From Bombus terrestris (Eukaryota > Arthropoda > Insecta > Hymenoptera > Apidae): 64,000 nt of DNA. A model generated the notes under the pieces. The model saw only the letters and a program-made list of their open reading frames with translations. It made no database searches and was not told the DNA's origin. The stretch lies in the NCBI RefSeq assembly GCF_910591885.1, contig NC_063279.1:11594001-11658000 (forward strand), read 5' to 3'. Shown piece by piece: positions 50,064 to 62,640 of this stretch; within the stretch, counting starts at the first letter, position 1, and each line of letters opens with the position of its first letter. Made by a program: the position numbers and the translations under genes.

Positions 50064-51876
50064 TTAATGAAACTTTAAAAGATAATGTCGATTTTGTTTC
50101 AATCTACATTTTATGATAAAATATATAAATATACACACTATACTGATAACATAAATTTTGATCTCTGTAGATTCCACAGGCATGTAACATTTTGATACAG
50201 AATAATTATTGGGGGTAAATACACCCTGAAATATGAATATTACTTTAAGTATGTATATGGTAATAAAATTATGAAGTTATATTAAATAGTTTTTTCAAAT
50301 GTGTAGAACTTACTAGTAAAAGTGAAGGATTATCCTTATTACGCCAACTGAAAGATGGTATTGTAAATTCTAATATATCTTTTCTATGTATTCTTCTACA
50401 ACCATGATGAGTGTGACCATTAATGATTAGTCTTGGATTCAATATATCTAAAAGCTGTAAGTTAATTTTCTATAATCTATCTATAAATTCTATAAATTCT
50501 ATAAAATTAAAAATCTATAAATTCAATTTTATTGCAATAATCCTTGCAAAATATTTCATGTACTTGCTCAGATGCTTCCTTTGATAAACATTCCCATCGT
50601 TCCCTAAATTTGATATCTTTTATTTCATCTGGTGCTTGATCAGGTTCATTGCAAATTTCATCAGATTCACGATACATTGGATAATGCTATAATTATAATT
50701 CAAATATTACGTTATCGCTTTTATTTTAAGAAACATTTACTGACCTGTAAAATAATTGGTCTGCTGTATCTCGAAATTGCATTATCTTTGTTACAACTAC
50801 TTCCCATATCTTTAGCACATTTTAAATGTGCTGAAAAATATTTTTATTTATACATAAGTTTTAATTCTCATAATTATTCACTTCTCTAACAAAAAGTAAT
50901 CTTACTGGAAATTTTATTTAATGCAATTTCTGTTGGACGACACAAAAAGCACCCATCTCCTTCCAATGCCATACTATTAATTAGGACAAAGTGATTCCCT
51001 CTAATACTAACTCTTTTCACACTTGGTGACTTCAAACCATTTACGAATCGTTGATTTAAGTATGGTGTAATAGCTAAAGAAATATTTTTTTGCCAAAAAT
51101 ATCATATTCATTTTATAGTTATAAAAACTATTCATAGTTTAAAAAAAAATATTTTACAATACCATAATGAAATCCAATATCATGATTTCCAGCAACAACA
51201 TAAAGATGAGTGTGTTTAGGTACTGAAAACAATGAATGAAATCTTTGTATGTATTGGTCAAATTCTGCTGAACTACTCCACTGTCCTTCATCAAATAAAT
51301 CACCTGTCGTAATTATGATATATTTATTATTTCAATTTATCTTCAATATATTATATCATTAATATAATTTTGTTGCATACCTAATATAAAAATTATGTCT
51401 GGTTTATGAAGAGTAACCATAGTTTGGAATGCTCTATACATTTGCCATTCTCTAGATAAAGAAAATATTGATTTCAATAGGGAGAAATTACGTTCAAAGA
51501 TGTATAAAATATTTACTACTTGTTTATTGTCATATAATAAAATCAAACCTTTTTAATTTATCAAACCAATGTCCATTTTTTGAGCCCAATAAATGAGTAT
51601 CTGCTATAAACATTGCATGTACCGGAGTTTCTTCTGGTGTGGATTCAGTAATTGTTGTATCAGTTTTATGTGGTTCCAAAACTGGCCATGCACACTGTTG
51701 TGTTAAATACAACATATGAAATTTTTAATCTTTATAATCATTTTGTTATTTGTACGACTTACCTGAATAAGCACAAGGTAATATAGTAAATATTCACAAA
51801 AAATAAACACACATGCTAAAGCTATGACAGCTTCAGTTAAATATTTCTTATATGAAAATGTTCTGGTATCTAACAT
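50064..51876 (-). CDS. MPPE1: Metallophosphoesterase 1 (PGAP5-type GPI remodelling enzyme)
   Basis: Removes a side-chain ethanolamine phosphate from GPI anchors in the early secretory pathway. Exons: 51876-51763, 51694-51549, 51451-51381, 51303-51163, 51073-50906, 50830-50745, 50686-50564, 50454-50314, 50225-50064, giving 383 residues (human about 396). The first exon encodes an N-terminal membrane span (VIALACVFIFCEYLLYYLVL). Metal-binding motifs appear in order: FIADTHLLG (D-x-H), GDLFDEGQW (G-D-x2-D), VVAGNHDIG (G-N-H-D), ILQHYPMYR and INGHTHHGC (G-H-x-H). A C-terminal span (IYVISIVCIFIYFIIKC) follows FTPNNYSVSKCYMP. Donor GTTTGA after 51549 is weak but needed by the frame. It is divergent from HADHA. 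Confidence 0.94.
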
Positions 51877-53042
51877 TTTGTAGATTTGGAAATACTTTAA
51901 AGATATGATTTACAAATCACTGTAAATGCAGTTGTGAATAGATAAATATTATACATCAAATAGTTTTTTTATTTCAAGTGAACATTGAACATTCTTTTCA
52001 CTGTTTACATCATATATTTAGCATAATAAATATATTCTGTTTCAAATGTTGAAATGTTCTTAAGAAGTAATGTCTTTTTATGCCACACGATATTCGAATT
52101 CACAAATTCCCTTACCATTTTTACGTGACTTACAAAATTATCAATTTAATAGATAAATAAAATTACAATACTAATCATGTTTGGAATTAAAACTACGTGT
52201 GACTATCATAGTAATATTTTCTTTTTTTCTACAAGTAATCAACTAATTCAAATCAAATCAACTAAAGTAGAAAAACATTTGTATATCGCAGTTCATAACT
52301 GTGATAGTATTTATTTGTAATAATACTTCGAGGATGTAATTGTCTGCAGTGCTACAAACAAGATCTTGATTGTAGTGGTGCAATAAAATAGCCAACTGTT
52401 GAATAGCATAATATGATAAAACTATGTACTTGTTAATTAATAAATACTGAAATACAGGCAAGTATAGGAATTAAGTTCATAGGAACAATATTCACTAATA
52501 TTAAATGATACAAATAATAAATGTATACATATACAGATACATTGTTTTGATAATCAATTTTCTTATTAGTATCAAGTAACATGTACAAGTTTTAATGATA
52601 TATAAAATATTTGCACAAGAATATTCAAAATTCAAATTTTAATATTTAATGTTAAGTATTAATAGCAAATGTTATTTTTCTGTAATAAGTACATTACGAA
52701 AGTATACACTTATGATACTATATTATGTGATACATATGACACATAAAAGAATAGACATCATACATTTTGTATTCTGAAAATATCAATTGTAATATTAAAT
52801 TATATTTTTCATATTCAAAAACAATTTTAATCATTTTTTTGTCTTATTAATTATTTTTATATATATCAGGATACAGTAAGTTGAGGTCAAAGTCCTTGAA
52901 GAGTATAGTAAATACAGTAGGTTAGATTAATATCCACATTTACACGCATGCGTAGTTACCGGCGTTTCTACTTTCGCACAGTGATTCCATGTGCAGACTT
53001 AAAACTATCTTTTGGGGCGTGTGCATGTAATTTTGTAAAAAT
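51877..53042. other. Divergent intergenic region between MPPE1 and HADHA
   Basis: AT-rich spacer holding both promoters. The last 130 bp are GC-richer and contain a GCATGC-centred palindrome, listed separately. No exon is seen. Confidence 0.5.
52944..52953. promoter_or_regulatory. NRF1-like palindrome upstream of HADHA
   Basis: ACGCATGCGT lies 90 bp before the HADHA start codon, inside the GC-richer promoter patch. It resembles the NRF1/Ewg half-site arrangement. NRF1 commonly controls nuclear genes for mitochondrial proteins, so the location is sensible. Binding is not shown. Confidence 0.4.
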
Positions 53043-56000
53043 ATGTCACAATATAGATTATTAGGTGCTATTGCGAGTTTTTCGCATATTAACAAAAATG
53101 TTGTAGTACGAACAGGTAATTATAAATAAGAAAACAAGAGTTATATTTTTATATAATCGTATTTATGAACCTTTGCTCCCAAGTAAACTTATCGTAATCT
53201 ACATGTCACATAAGGTTCAAAATATATGAAATATTCAAATTCGTAATAAATACAAAGGAAACATTTATTTATGATTAAGTTAAAGGTTGAAAAATAGATA
53301 AAACTTCAAAATGAATATTTATAAAATGGCAAATATTGAATTAGATGTGACTGCTGGAAGTGGAAGCTTTAGAATTTATATTTGATCATAAATTTTATTT
53401 TTAGCATTATACAAATCAATAAGAGCAATGAGTACCCAAGTAAATACAAAACATTTGAGATACAAAGTTGTAGATAATGTAGCAGTTCTTACTTTAGATT
53501 CTCCAGGAGTTAAGGTATATAATAAATACACACATCTAACATATAATTATATTATTTGTCATTAATATATTGATATATTGTTTGATTAATAGTTTGAAAA
53601 TAATAGCAGAGAAGATTAATAAAAATAATAAGCATTTTATATAATATAGGTAAACACCTTAAATCGAGAAATAATGGATGAAATTGTGGATGTTCTAAAA
53701 ACTGTACAACATAATTCTGCTGTAAATTCAGTAGTTCTTATAAGTGGAAAACCAGGATGTTTTATTGCTGGTGCTGATATTACTATGATACAACGTTTTA
53801 AGACTTCAGAAGATGGTTATAAAATATCTTCTGATGGTCAAAAAGTTTTAGAGGCAATAGAAAAAAGCCAAAAGCCAGTTGTAGCTGCAATCCAAGGCAG
53901 TTGTTTAGGAGGAGGTCTTGAGGTATATGATTCAATATGTTTATATACTATTATATTACAATATCTATGGTTTTAATCATACACACTTTTATTTAATTTA
54001 CATAGGTAGCCATGGCGTGTCATTATCGACTTGCTGTAAATGATCAAAAAACTAATTTAGGTTTACCAGAAGTAATGTTAGGTCTTTTGCCTGGTGCAGG
54101 TGGTACACAAAGATTATCTCAATTAACTTCACTTTTTAATGCTCTAGATATGACTCTTACTGGCAAAAATCTTAAAGCAATTAAAGCTAAGCAAGTTGGA
54201 CTTGTAGATATTTTAGTAAACCGTCTTGGTCCTGGTATTGGAACACCAGAAGAAAAGTAAGAGTTGTTAATTTCATATGCATTTGTATGAAATAAATAAA
54301 ATTTGTATCTCCATTATATAAAAAAAAAAAAATTGTATCTCATTGAAATATTTGCAGTACTATGAGATATTTAGAAGAAACTGCTATTAGAGCTGCAAAA
54401 GATCTTGCAAATGGAACATTAAAAATTGATCGAAGCCCTAAAACATTGATGGATAAAGTTATGAATTTTGCTTTATCCTATGAGTTTGTAAAAAATCAAG
54501 TATTTACCAGAGCAAAAAATGAAGTAATGAGAAAGACTGGGGGATTGTATCCTGCACCTCTTAAAATCTTAGATGTAATACGAACTGGTATGGATAAGGG
54601 ACAAAAAGCTGGTTATGAAGCAGAGGCAAAAGCCTTTGGTGAACTAGCAGTTACACCTCAGTGTAGGGGTCTTACAAGTTTATTCTTTGGACAAACAGCA
54701 TGTAAAAAAAATCGTTTTGGGGCACCCAAAAGTGCTGTTAAGTATGGATATTTTGATATGCGTTACATTGATATTTATATAAAAATAACTAATTCTTTTA
54801 TAGAACACTAATCTCATATATGTATTTCAGAAAAATTGCCGTTGTTGGTGCTGGTCTTATGGGAGCAGGTATTGTTCAAGTAAGCATAGATAAAGGTTTT
54901 AATGTAATTATGAAAGATACAAATGAGGCGGGTTTATACCGTGGTCTTAATCAAGTACAAAAAGGATTGGATACTGCAGTGAAACGAAAGAAGTATTCCA
55001 AGTTAGTTTTTAGCTTTTCATTAAAAATGTAACACACTCGTACGCGTTTAAAGAGCCGTTGATTTCCGAATTTTGTTCTAATTTTAAAAATTAATTTTTA
55101 GCGTTCAAAAAGATAAATATCTTTCTCAACTTGATTCCACATTAGCCTATAATTCATTTAAAAATGCAGATATTGTAATTGAAGCTGTATTTGAAGATAT
55201 TGCGATTAAACATAAAGTTATAAAAGAAATTGAGGCAAATACTCCAGATTATTGTGTACTCGCAACAAATACATCAGCAATTCCTATTACTGAAATAGCT
55301 GCTGGTAGTAGCCGTCCAGATAAGGTATGTATTATATATTATTTCTCTAATCTGATGTAACAGAGAAATGTATTTATAGGTGATTGGAATGCATTACTTT
55401 TCTCCAGTAGATAAAATGCAATTGTTAGAAATAATAACACATAAAGGTACGTCCGCTGAAACTATTAAAACTGCAGTTGATGTAGGTTTAAAACAAGGAA
55501 AAACAGTTATTACTGTTGGGGATGGTCCTGGATTTTATACAACAAGAATTCTGTCTGCTATGTTATCTGAAGCTATTAGATTAATGCAGGTAATACTTTT
55601 TTTTTCATAGTTTATACTATATAGTATAAGAAAACTGAAAAATGTAATGCTCAATATACAAACAGGAAGGTGTGGATCCTATAGATCTAGATAGTATGTG
55701 TAAAAAGTTCGGCTTTCCTGTTGGAGCAGCTACTTTATCAGATGAAGTCGGCATCGATGTTGGCGCTCATATAAGTGCGCATCTTGTAAAGGCACTAGGT
55801 GAACGTTTTAGAGGTGGAGATGTAAATATACTCAGTGACATGGTTCAAGCTGGTTTTCTAGGTACTCAGTTTTTTATTTGTTTTATATACTTTATTCTTT
55901 TTATAGATGTATTTAGTGAAATATATGTCATTTTTAGGAAGAAAGTCCGGCAAGGGAATATATATATATGAATCTAATGTTAAGAACAGAAATATGAACC

Positions 56001-56415
56001 TTGCGGCATTAGACATTTTGAAGAAATACAAACTTGAACCAAAAGGAAGTACATCCGTCGAAGATCGTCAGTTAAGAATGGTGTCTCGATTTGTTAATGA
56101 AGCAGTACTTTGTTTAGAAGAAAATATTTTGGCTAATCCGGTAATACAAAATTTCGAACACATTAGTAAATCATTAAATTATATTGTGTTTATTAAACAT
56201 AAATATTTTTACAGTTGGAGGGTGATATAGGCGCTGTTTTTGGATTAGGATTCCCTCCATTCACTGGTGGGCCTTTCCGTTGGATAGATTTTTACGGTGC
56301 TGATAAATTAGTACAAAAAATGGAAGAATTTCAAAGCCACTATGGTGACGCATTTAAGCCATGCCAAATGCTACGTGATATGGCATCTGATCGAAGCAAA
56401 AAGTTTTATAAATGA
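53043..56415 (+). CDS. HADHA: Mitochondrial trifunctional protein alpha subunit
   Basis: Long-chain enoyl-CoA hydratase and 3-hydroxyacyl-CoA dehydrogenase of beta-oxidation, in the inner mitochondrial membrane. Exons: 53043-53115, 53405-53514, 53650-53922, 54006-54256, 54358-54741, 54831-55001, 55102-55324, 55380-55589, 55666-55861, 55938-56140, 56215-56415, giving 764 residues (human 763). The first ~35 residues are a basic, Asp/Glu-free presequence. The hydratase half has CFIAGADITMI, GSCLGGGLEVAMACHYRLA and LGLPEVMLGLLPGAGGTQRL, carrying the two catalytic glutamates. The dehydrogenase half has the NAD fold KIAVVGAGLMGAG, VIEAVFEDIAIK, ATNTSAIPITEIA and the catalytic His in GMHYFSPVDKMQLLEII. 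The C-terminal domain shows VGDGPGFYTTRIL and FPPFTGGPFRWIDFYGA. All phases are consistent and no lesion is seen. Confidence 0.97.
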
Positions 56416-59400
56416 AAAATTTAATAGATTTGTAAGAGAAGTGTTTATATAATGCTAAAGCTTTAAAACTACACTTGAAATTAAAAAAATTTTATATTTG
56501 CCTAAAAACTACTATAATATTTAGGAGTACTATATTTTTTGATAAATATATATGTTGAGATGGTTCTAGTGATTAATTTTAAACTTCCTTAAACTATCAA
56601 TCCAAACTAGTTATGTATCTAGTATAAGATTTTTATACTTTATAACAAGAATATTTTCATAATATGTAACAATAATGTTTATTTTTGCAGTATGTAATAC
56701 GAACAAAATGTACATATGCGCTTTATTTTGAAACGCAAAATATACTCTTTTTACTGTTTATAAAATTGTGCAATGTAATTTATTAAAGGAAATTTTAATA
56801 ACAAGTTTTGAATATAAAAATTTTCTACTTATTTTCCTTTACAAAGGTAGCGCCAGTAAAGGTTGTGAGTGTGCATTATATGTTAAACAGTTTAATAATG
56901 AATGACTGATAAATGTGTACTTACGAATAAATTTATCGCTTAATTACCATTTTTTATTTCCTTCCAATTATGAAAGATGTAGAAGCGGAATTCTTGTTCT
57001 TGATGCAATGTTTGGAAGATATTGCACTTTCAGATACATTCTTATTTATGAGTAAAAAAAATTGAATCTGCATTCATTATATAAACATTTAGGATAAATT
57101 TAACCTCAGCAAACTAAACAAATTTCTAATATATGGATAATATAAAAATATAGATTTTTATTTTATTTCTAGTATAATTGTAATATAATTATAATTTCAC
57201 AAAAGCACAACGAATGTAGTAATGCATTTAGATTTGAGACCCTATACCAAAAAAAATAAATTTAATGAAAGTAATTATTTTTTACTATTTACATATATCA
57301 TACATTTTCTTGATTGAAAAAAGGAACTTCAAGAATACAAAAATATAATTTATTATGTAACAACATTGTCCCTTTTGTAATAAAATTACTAAAATAATAA
57401 GTCTATAAATTTTGATATATAAATAATTCTTTATTATTATTAGATTACTATTTCAATAAAGTTAACAAATGAAGAAATATAAAAATGGGAACACGTGTTA
57501 CGCTTTTAATAACAAAAGGAAATTTTAATAAAAACGAGCAAGGGTAATCAAGAGGACATTTTACGTCATCTACCGGTCCCACACCTGTTTGTGACATTTA
57601 CAATATTAAAAGAACTCAAGTCCTTGGCTGATGCAAGAAACCACAACGTTTCGTGAGAAGCCATTAATGAGGATCATGTCTTTAAATTGACCTGTATAAC
57701 TTAGTTCGCGCTAGTTTGCCAAGAATATAAACAAAAGCTAAAAAAATTTGTTACGATTCTTTTCTTGAATATTTCTTTAGTCGCGTACATTGTTAAGGAT
57801 TATTTTAATGATAACATTTTAATGATAAAAGAAAGCGCTAATAAAATATAAATATATATCATTACTAACAATATGCAAAGAAAGAAAATTAATCCACACA
57901 TCAATATATATCCGCATAAATTTTTGGTCAAGTAATACTGAACTGAAGCTATTACATATATTGCAGTAATTTCGTTCAGAGCCTATTCAATGGTATTGGA
58001 AAAATTTAGTTTTATAATACAGAAATCACTAAGCGCAGAAATATTCGAAAGTGTATTTATATTTGCTAGAAAACACGTATTTTGGGCAATACAGTTTTCC
58101 CACAAATACGTACAATTGATAAAAAATCTTATCTCAATCGATGACCTTGCGAATTATGTTTGACGCTACGTGATTTTTTTACGCGTATAAAGAATGTGAT
58201 AATGCTTACAATGAAACTTTTCTACTTTCTCTGCGTGGATTATATTTTTTATTAATAATATACATAAAAAATAATATGAGTATAATAAAAATAGTATGTA
58301 TAATACACATAATAAAGTGTGTATATACTCATACAGTAAACTCATATATAAGGCACATTCGTATATTATATTATTGAAAAACAGAAATACTTGTGTTTTA
58401 TTTGTACATTAAAAACTGTATAAAATTTATGTACTGTTAGAAAATCAATTTTTTCATGTGATCTTAGTATTTGAAAAAGTATCGGCTAATTTAAATTTGA
58501 ATGCAACCTTAGTGAATTTTAACTAACGAGGATAATATCCTACACACGCATTCGAACACAACCTAGCTTTCTGTATGATGCGTGATGGAAAGTTTTCACT
58601 TTGATATGATTTGCTGAATGCGTTGCTGTATGTATATCCTAATATTCTAACATTCTATGTAATTTATATTTCATACTTAAGAGGTATTCTTAATCAAAAT
58701 ATAATTGAAATGTATTTATATTTTTCAGATTAAAAGTTGAATGGACGAATTCACATAATACCTATAAATAATGGTCGAATATTTAAACAACTAATAATAT
58801 CACATTCTATTACTTCATTTATTTAAAATTCAATGTGAACACAGTTGCTAACGATTAAGTTTTATGATATGTTCGAAATTTAAAAATAACTAAGGGCTCG
58901 AAATAGTGTATAATAATTAATGATTATTAGTCATGTCCTATTACGGCATGTAGTGCAAACACAACAGATACTGCACTAGCAATTTTTTCTCTTTCATTAG
59001 TCATCTTGATCTATGATCTTTTATTTATATATATTGATCTTACTTTTTTATGAAGTTGAAAAGTTAAAGAATTACTATCAAGTTTTTGCTTATTAATGTT
59101 GTATTGCATTATGTTAATTTATAAAAAATATAACAAGGATTATTTTTGTCAAAATTAGTAATTATATTTAATTAAGTAATTTATAAAACACTCTACTTAC
59201 TAAAGTTGATCAAGCGAGAATCTTTAATTATAAGAATTACATAAAATTGATCAAGACACTTTTGTAAATCGATAACGTATATAGTTAGATGCCTGAGGAT
59301 ACAGGAAGGACAGTGTAAGGTGTACTAAGTTTTATGTATATTAACGATACTTTTATATGAAAGTATATAAGTTGTTTAATTAATTTCTGCTTCTGTAGAA

Positions 59401-60113
59401 AAAATTTTAAAACTTATTTTTATACATAATATTAAAGTCTTACTTCGTCTAGTATATCACTTAACTGGACGAGTTATATGTATATACATATATACACATA
59501 GATAGATATGACCTTAATTAATATACATATATGTATAACTAGTTGAAGATAATGAAAATAGCATAATCCTTAACACTTTTGCATAGCCGTTATGTATACA
59601 ACTGATAAAAACTGTCTTTGCATTTTTAAATAAATATTTTTTCTCGGTCAACGCGCTTATGCATCACAGATCACAGTCACACTTAGGTACTTGGTTCACG
59701 GACGGCAAAGAAAGCCTCATTTTATGACTTATCATCACTCCTCGTGCCTTCAAGTTCTTTCCTTTTAAGTACGCTTTTATTAATTCAATTTACACGATCA
59801 CACTGTGGCACACATCGGAAAAGACATATAGGAGCGTATTCGTATTCTTGCAATTTTCACACTTCAAAGTCGACATGTTCCCCATCAATTTTATTGTTTG
59901 ATTGTGGAGTTAGGAAAATCTTCTCGGGATAAATTTTTTCGCAGAGAATATCTATTGTTATCGTAAAATATTGTCTTTGATTATCCATCAAAAGACAATC
60001 TTAATATTCTCATGATGTTGGAATGCTTAATTCTGCGATAATTAAAGCTCGATTCACTGCTTTAAATACAGGTTTAAATATTAAGTGATACCAGGTCACT
60101 GTTCTCGTATTTT
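56416..60113. other. Gene-free region between convergent HADHA and cabut
   Basis: About 3.7 kb of AT-rich DNA with the 3' UTRs of both genes. I found no exon, RNA gene or clear repeat. A few GC-richer patches (about 57540-57700 and 59640-59900) could be UTR sequence. Confidence 0.5.
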
Positions 60114-62037
60114 TCAAGCTGTTAATTGCGGTGCAATTATTTGTTGAGTCGATTGTGTTATACGTGGTGCTATAACCGGAAGTAGGCTTACTCGTAAAGG
60201 TGTGGATGTCATTTGCGTGACAGAAGGTTGAGCGCCGGAGACACTCGCGGATGAAGACCTATCTCTGGTATGCCGTTTAACGTGTTTTGCCAGATGGTCG
60301 CTTCTCATAAATCTTCTCTGACAAACAGTACAGACAAATTTCTTTTCTCCAGTATGCGTTCGCTTATGCCGTGAAAGTTCGTCGCTTCTTGAAAATCGTC
60401 TGCTACAGTCTTCGTAGGGACATGAGAATGGTCGTTCACCTGTATGGGTTCGTGTATGGGCTTTCAAATGAGATGACTTAAAATAATTCTTGCCACAACC
60501 TGGATGTTCACATTCGTAAACACGACGTCGTGCAGTTGACTCTGGTGCAGTTACACTTGATGCTGTTGTAGTCGTAGGCGCAGTTACTAATAAAAGAGGA
60601 GCTCGTGGAAGAACCAAAGGCGATCCTAAAAGTCCGGTTACCATAATCGGCGCAGGTTTTGGTGCTAGAGGATGTAATTTTGGTTGTACAGTCTCGCGAT
60701 CCGTATTTTTATTATTTACAATAATCTCTTCTTTCCGCAAACTCATTTTGAATTTGAGACTCTTCAGTATATTCTCCGGCTCCGTTGTACTTTGCCGCGT
60801 AGTCGATTCGGACTGTGAACTGGAGATATGCTGTGGATCATGTGGAACTGATTGTGAGCATATCGTGGTAATCTTTGGTATCAAGTTGGCAGGACTGTAG
60901 GTACCATCTCGATTGGCACGCATTATCACCGAAACACGGGCTGGTTCTGGACTTGGCGGTGGCGTACCGTCTAAGAGTAACTGTTTAAAAAAATACAAAT
61001 TTGTAACAATTCATTCTTCTCTTTAGATAATTAGATTAACAAAAATTTGTTAGATAGATCGAAAAAAATATTGTATTTATATTTTCTATGTTATTATGTA
61101 GAAAAAATTAAAAAGAAGTGAAAATATAACAAGCTCAGGCTTTTTATCATTCGTTTAAGAGACATCTATATATTTTGGAAAATACGGATTCAAATGTTAC
61201 TTTGCAACAACTACCATCAGAAGGTATAAACCATTTGCTCGAAGGATAAGCATCAAAAATGGTGTACGAGTGAACGCACGCAATGTGTACGCAATAAATG
61301 GGGTCATCTTGCAAAACAACTCTATAAAGCATGCGCGCATGCGTCTATGTACATTGGAGTGGTCTGTCGATCGGGTAGAAAAAATCAAAAAAAGGTAGTT
61401 TTGCAATGAAGATGCATACTGAGAAGGCTATTAGTATCGATAACATAATACTCACTTTTGCCAATTCACATTGTTCCACGCATCGCCTTTTTCGGAAAGG
61501 TTCATCTTCTTCCGAATCAGAAGGTTGTGGAGTTGGAGGTAAACCAGGCCGTGCATTTCCGTCATCGTTTCTCTTCACGTTTATATCAGCAGCCTTCGTT
61601 TTCTGTAGAAGTTTATCTCCCAAAAGTGCTGCAACGCTGAACGAAGACTGAATCGTTGGTTCAATCTGGAAAGAAAAGATAATTTTTTAATTAAGCATTA
61701 AATAATGAATTCAATTATAAGAACCACATCAGAGAAATATAAACTAGAAGGACTATAAACAGAAAATCTACAAAATCTTTAAAAAATGTACGAAGCAAAA
61801 AGAAATACGAGAGAAAAAAAAATTAATAGAAATGATATGAAATAAGAATAGAAATGAAGACATATTGTGATGTAAAATGAATTACGTGAAACAGGGCTAG
61901 GTTGCAGTTTCCAGCTGCATTCATATTTCGCGGGCAGCTAGTCTGTCTACAGTGGCGGTACTTTTAATTCAACGTTCACTTACGTGTTTGAATTGGGGTG
62001 AGGCCGGTGGTGAAAGAGGTGTTTGATTAGCATCCAT
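60114..62037 (-). CDS. cbt: Cabut, Kruppel-like factor of the KLF10/KLF11 (TIEG) type
   Basis: Sequence-specific zinc-finger transcription factor. In flies, cabut is an early-response gene in sugar sensing and circadian output. Exons: 62037-61984, 61665-61456, 60980-60114, giving 376 residues. Exon 1 encodes a Pro/Ser-rich start (MDANQTPLSPPASPQFKH). Exon 2 contains SFSVAALLGDKLLQK, possibly a co-repressor-binding helix, and an acidic PSDSEEDEPFRKRRC segment. Exon 3 starts LLLDGTPPPSPEPARVSVIM, typical of TIEG proteins. Three C2H2 fingers run from about residue 243 to 325: YECEHPGCGKNYFKSSHLKA, FSCPYEDCSRRFSRSDELSR and FVCTVCQRRFMRSDHLAKH, with the TGE(R/K)xF linkers of the KLF/Sp class. The tail is Ser/Thr/Gln-rich. 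The long GC-rich promoter lies to the right. Confidence 0.92.
61329..61343. promoter_or_regulatory. GCATGCGC palindrome in a cabut intron
   Basis: GCATGCGCGCATGCG is a double NRF1-like site with a perfect 14-bp palindromic core, lying in the second intron. It could mark an alternative promoter or enhancer, but no further support is visible. Confidence 0.3.
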
Positions 62038-62099
62038 TTTTTAGAGAAAATATGGCGTGAGTATGTTTTACGTTAAAGAGGCTCGCCCGTTGATGAGAA

Positions 62100-62640
62100 A
62101 ACGCGGTCTCACGTATACCGTATTTCGAGCGAAAAAAGGTTAAGGGACGTAACCGTTGAACGTCTGGTAATGCAATGAAGCTTTCTCAGGTCGGTTGGCT
62201 CGACACGCCGTGCTAGTTGTGTGTGTGATCATGCGGCGCGCTTCACTCGGACCAATGGCGTGGAGGGGCTCGCCGTAGTTGACCAATCAGCGGAGTACTA
62301 TCAGCCGACGACCGCGTGATCACCAGCGTGCTGTTCACGTGCTCGCGGTCTGACTGAGGCCGTGATCATGACGTCAGTCTGCGTGGCGCGCTCGGTCGAT
62401 ACGTCATGGTATCGCTGCGCTCACCAAGCGTCATGCAACTTCAACCCTCCTACACCTCCTTTCGAAGTTATCTAACTCGCTCTTTCTATCTCTTCGCCTT
62501 TTCTCTTCCTGCGACTCTTCGTCGATGTAGTCTGGCCGCGACCGAACGTTCGCAAGCCACGGCGAGCCTCCGAATTGCCTTTTCGCCACACTTACTTCCC
62601 CCCTCCCCCCTTTGCGCCGTTGTAACGTGAGAGTTTCTAA
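62100..62640 (-). promoter_or_regulatory. GC-rich cabut promoter with CCAAT, E-box and CRE motifs
   Basis: Upstream of the cabut start codon the DNA becomes GC- and CpG-rich. CCAAT boxes are at 62252-62256 and 62283-62287 (CCAATCA). A CACGTG E-box is at 62336-62341, preceded five bases earlier by a half-matching AGCGTG. A full CRE palindrome TGACGTCA is at 62369-62376. GTGATCA occurs three times (62225, 62316, 62362). A pyrimidine-rich stretch (about 62440-62520) may mark the start-site region. Fly cabut is activated by Mondo-Mlx through E-box pairs and is stimulus-responsive, which fits the E-box and CRE. Function here is inferred. Confidence 0.5.

Noticed and set aside
61406..61651. Plus-strand open frames across cabut exon 2
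   Set aside because: Antisense to a real coding exon, and the composition follows from that exon.
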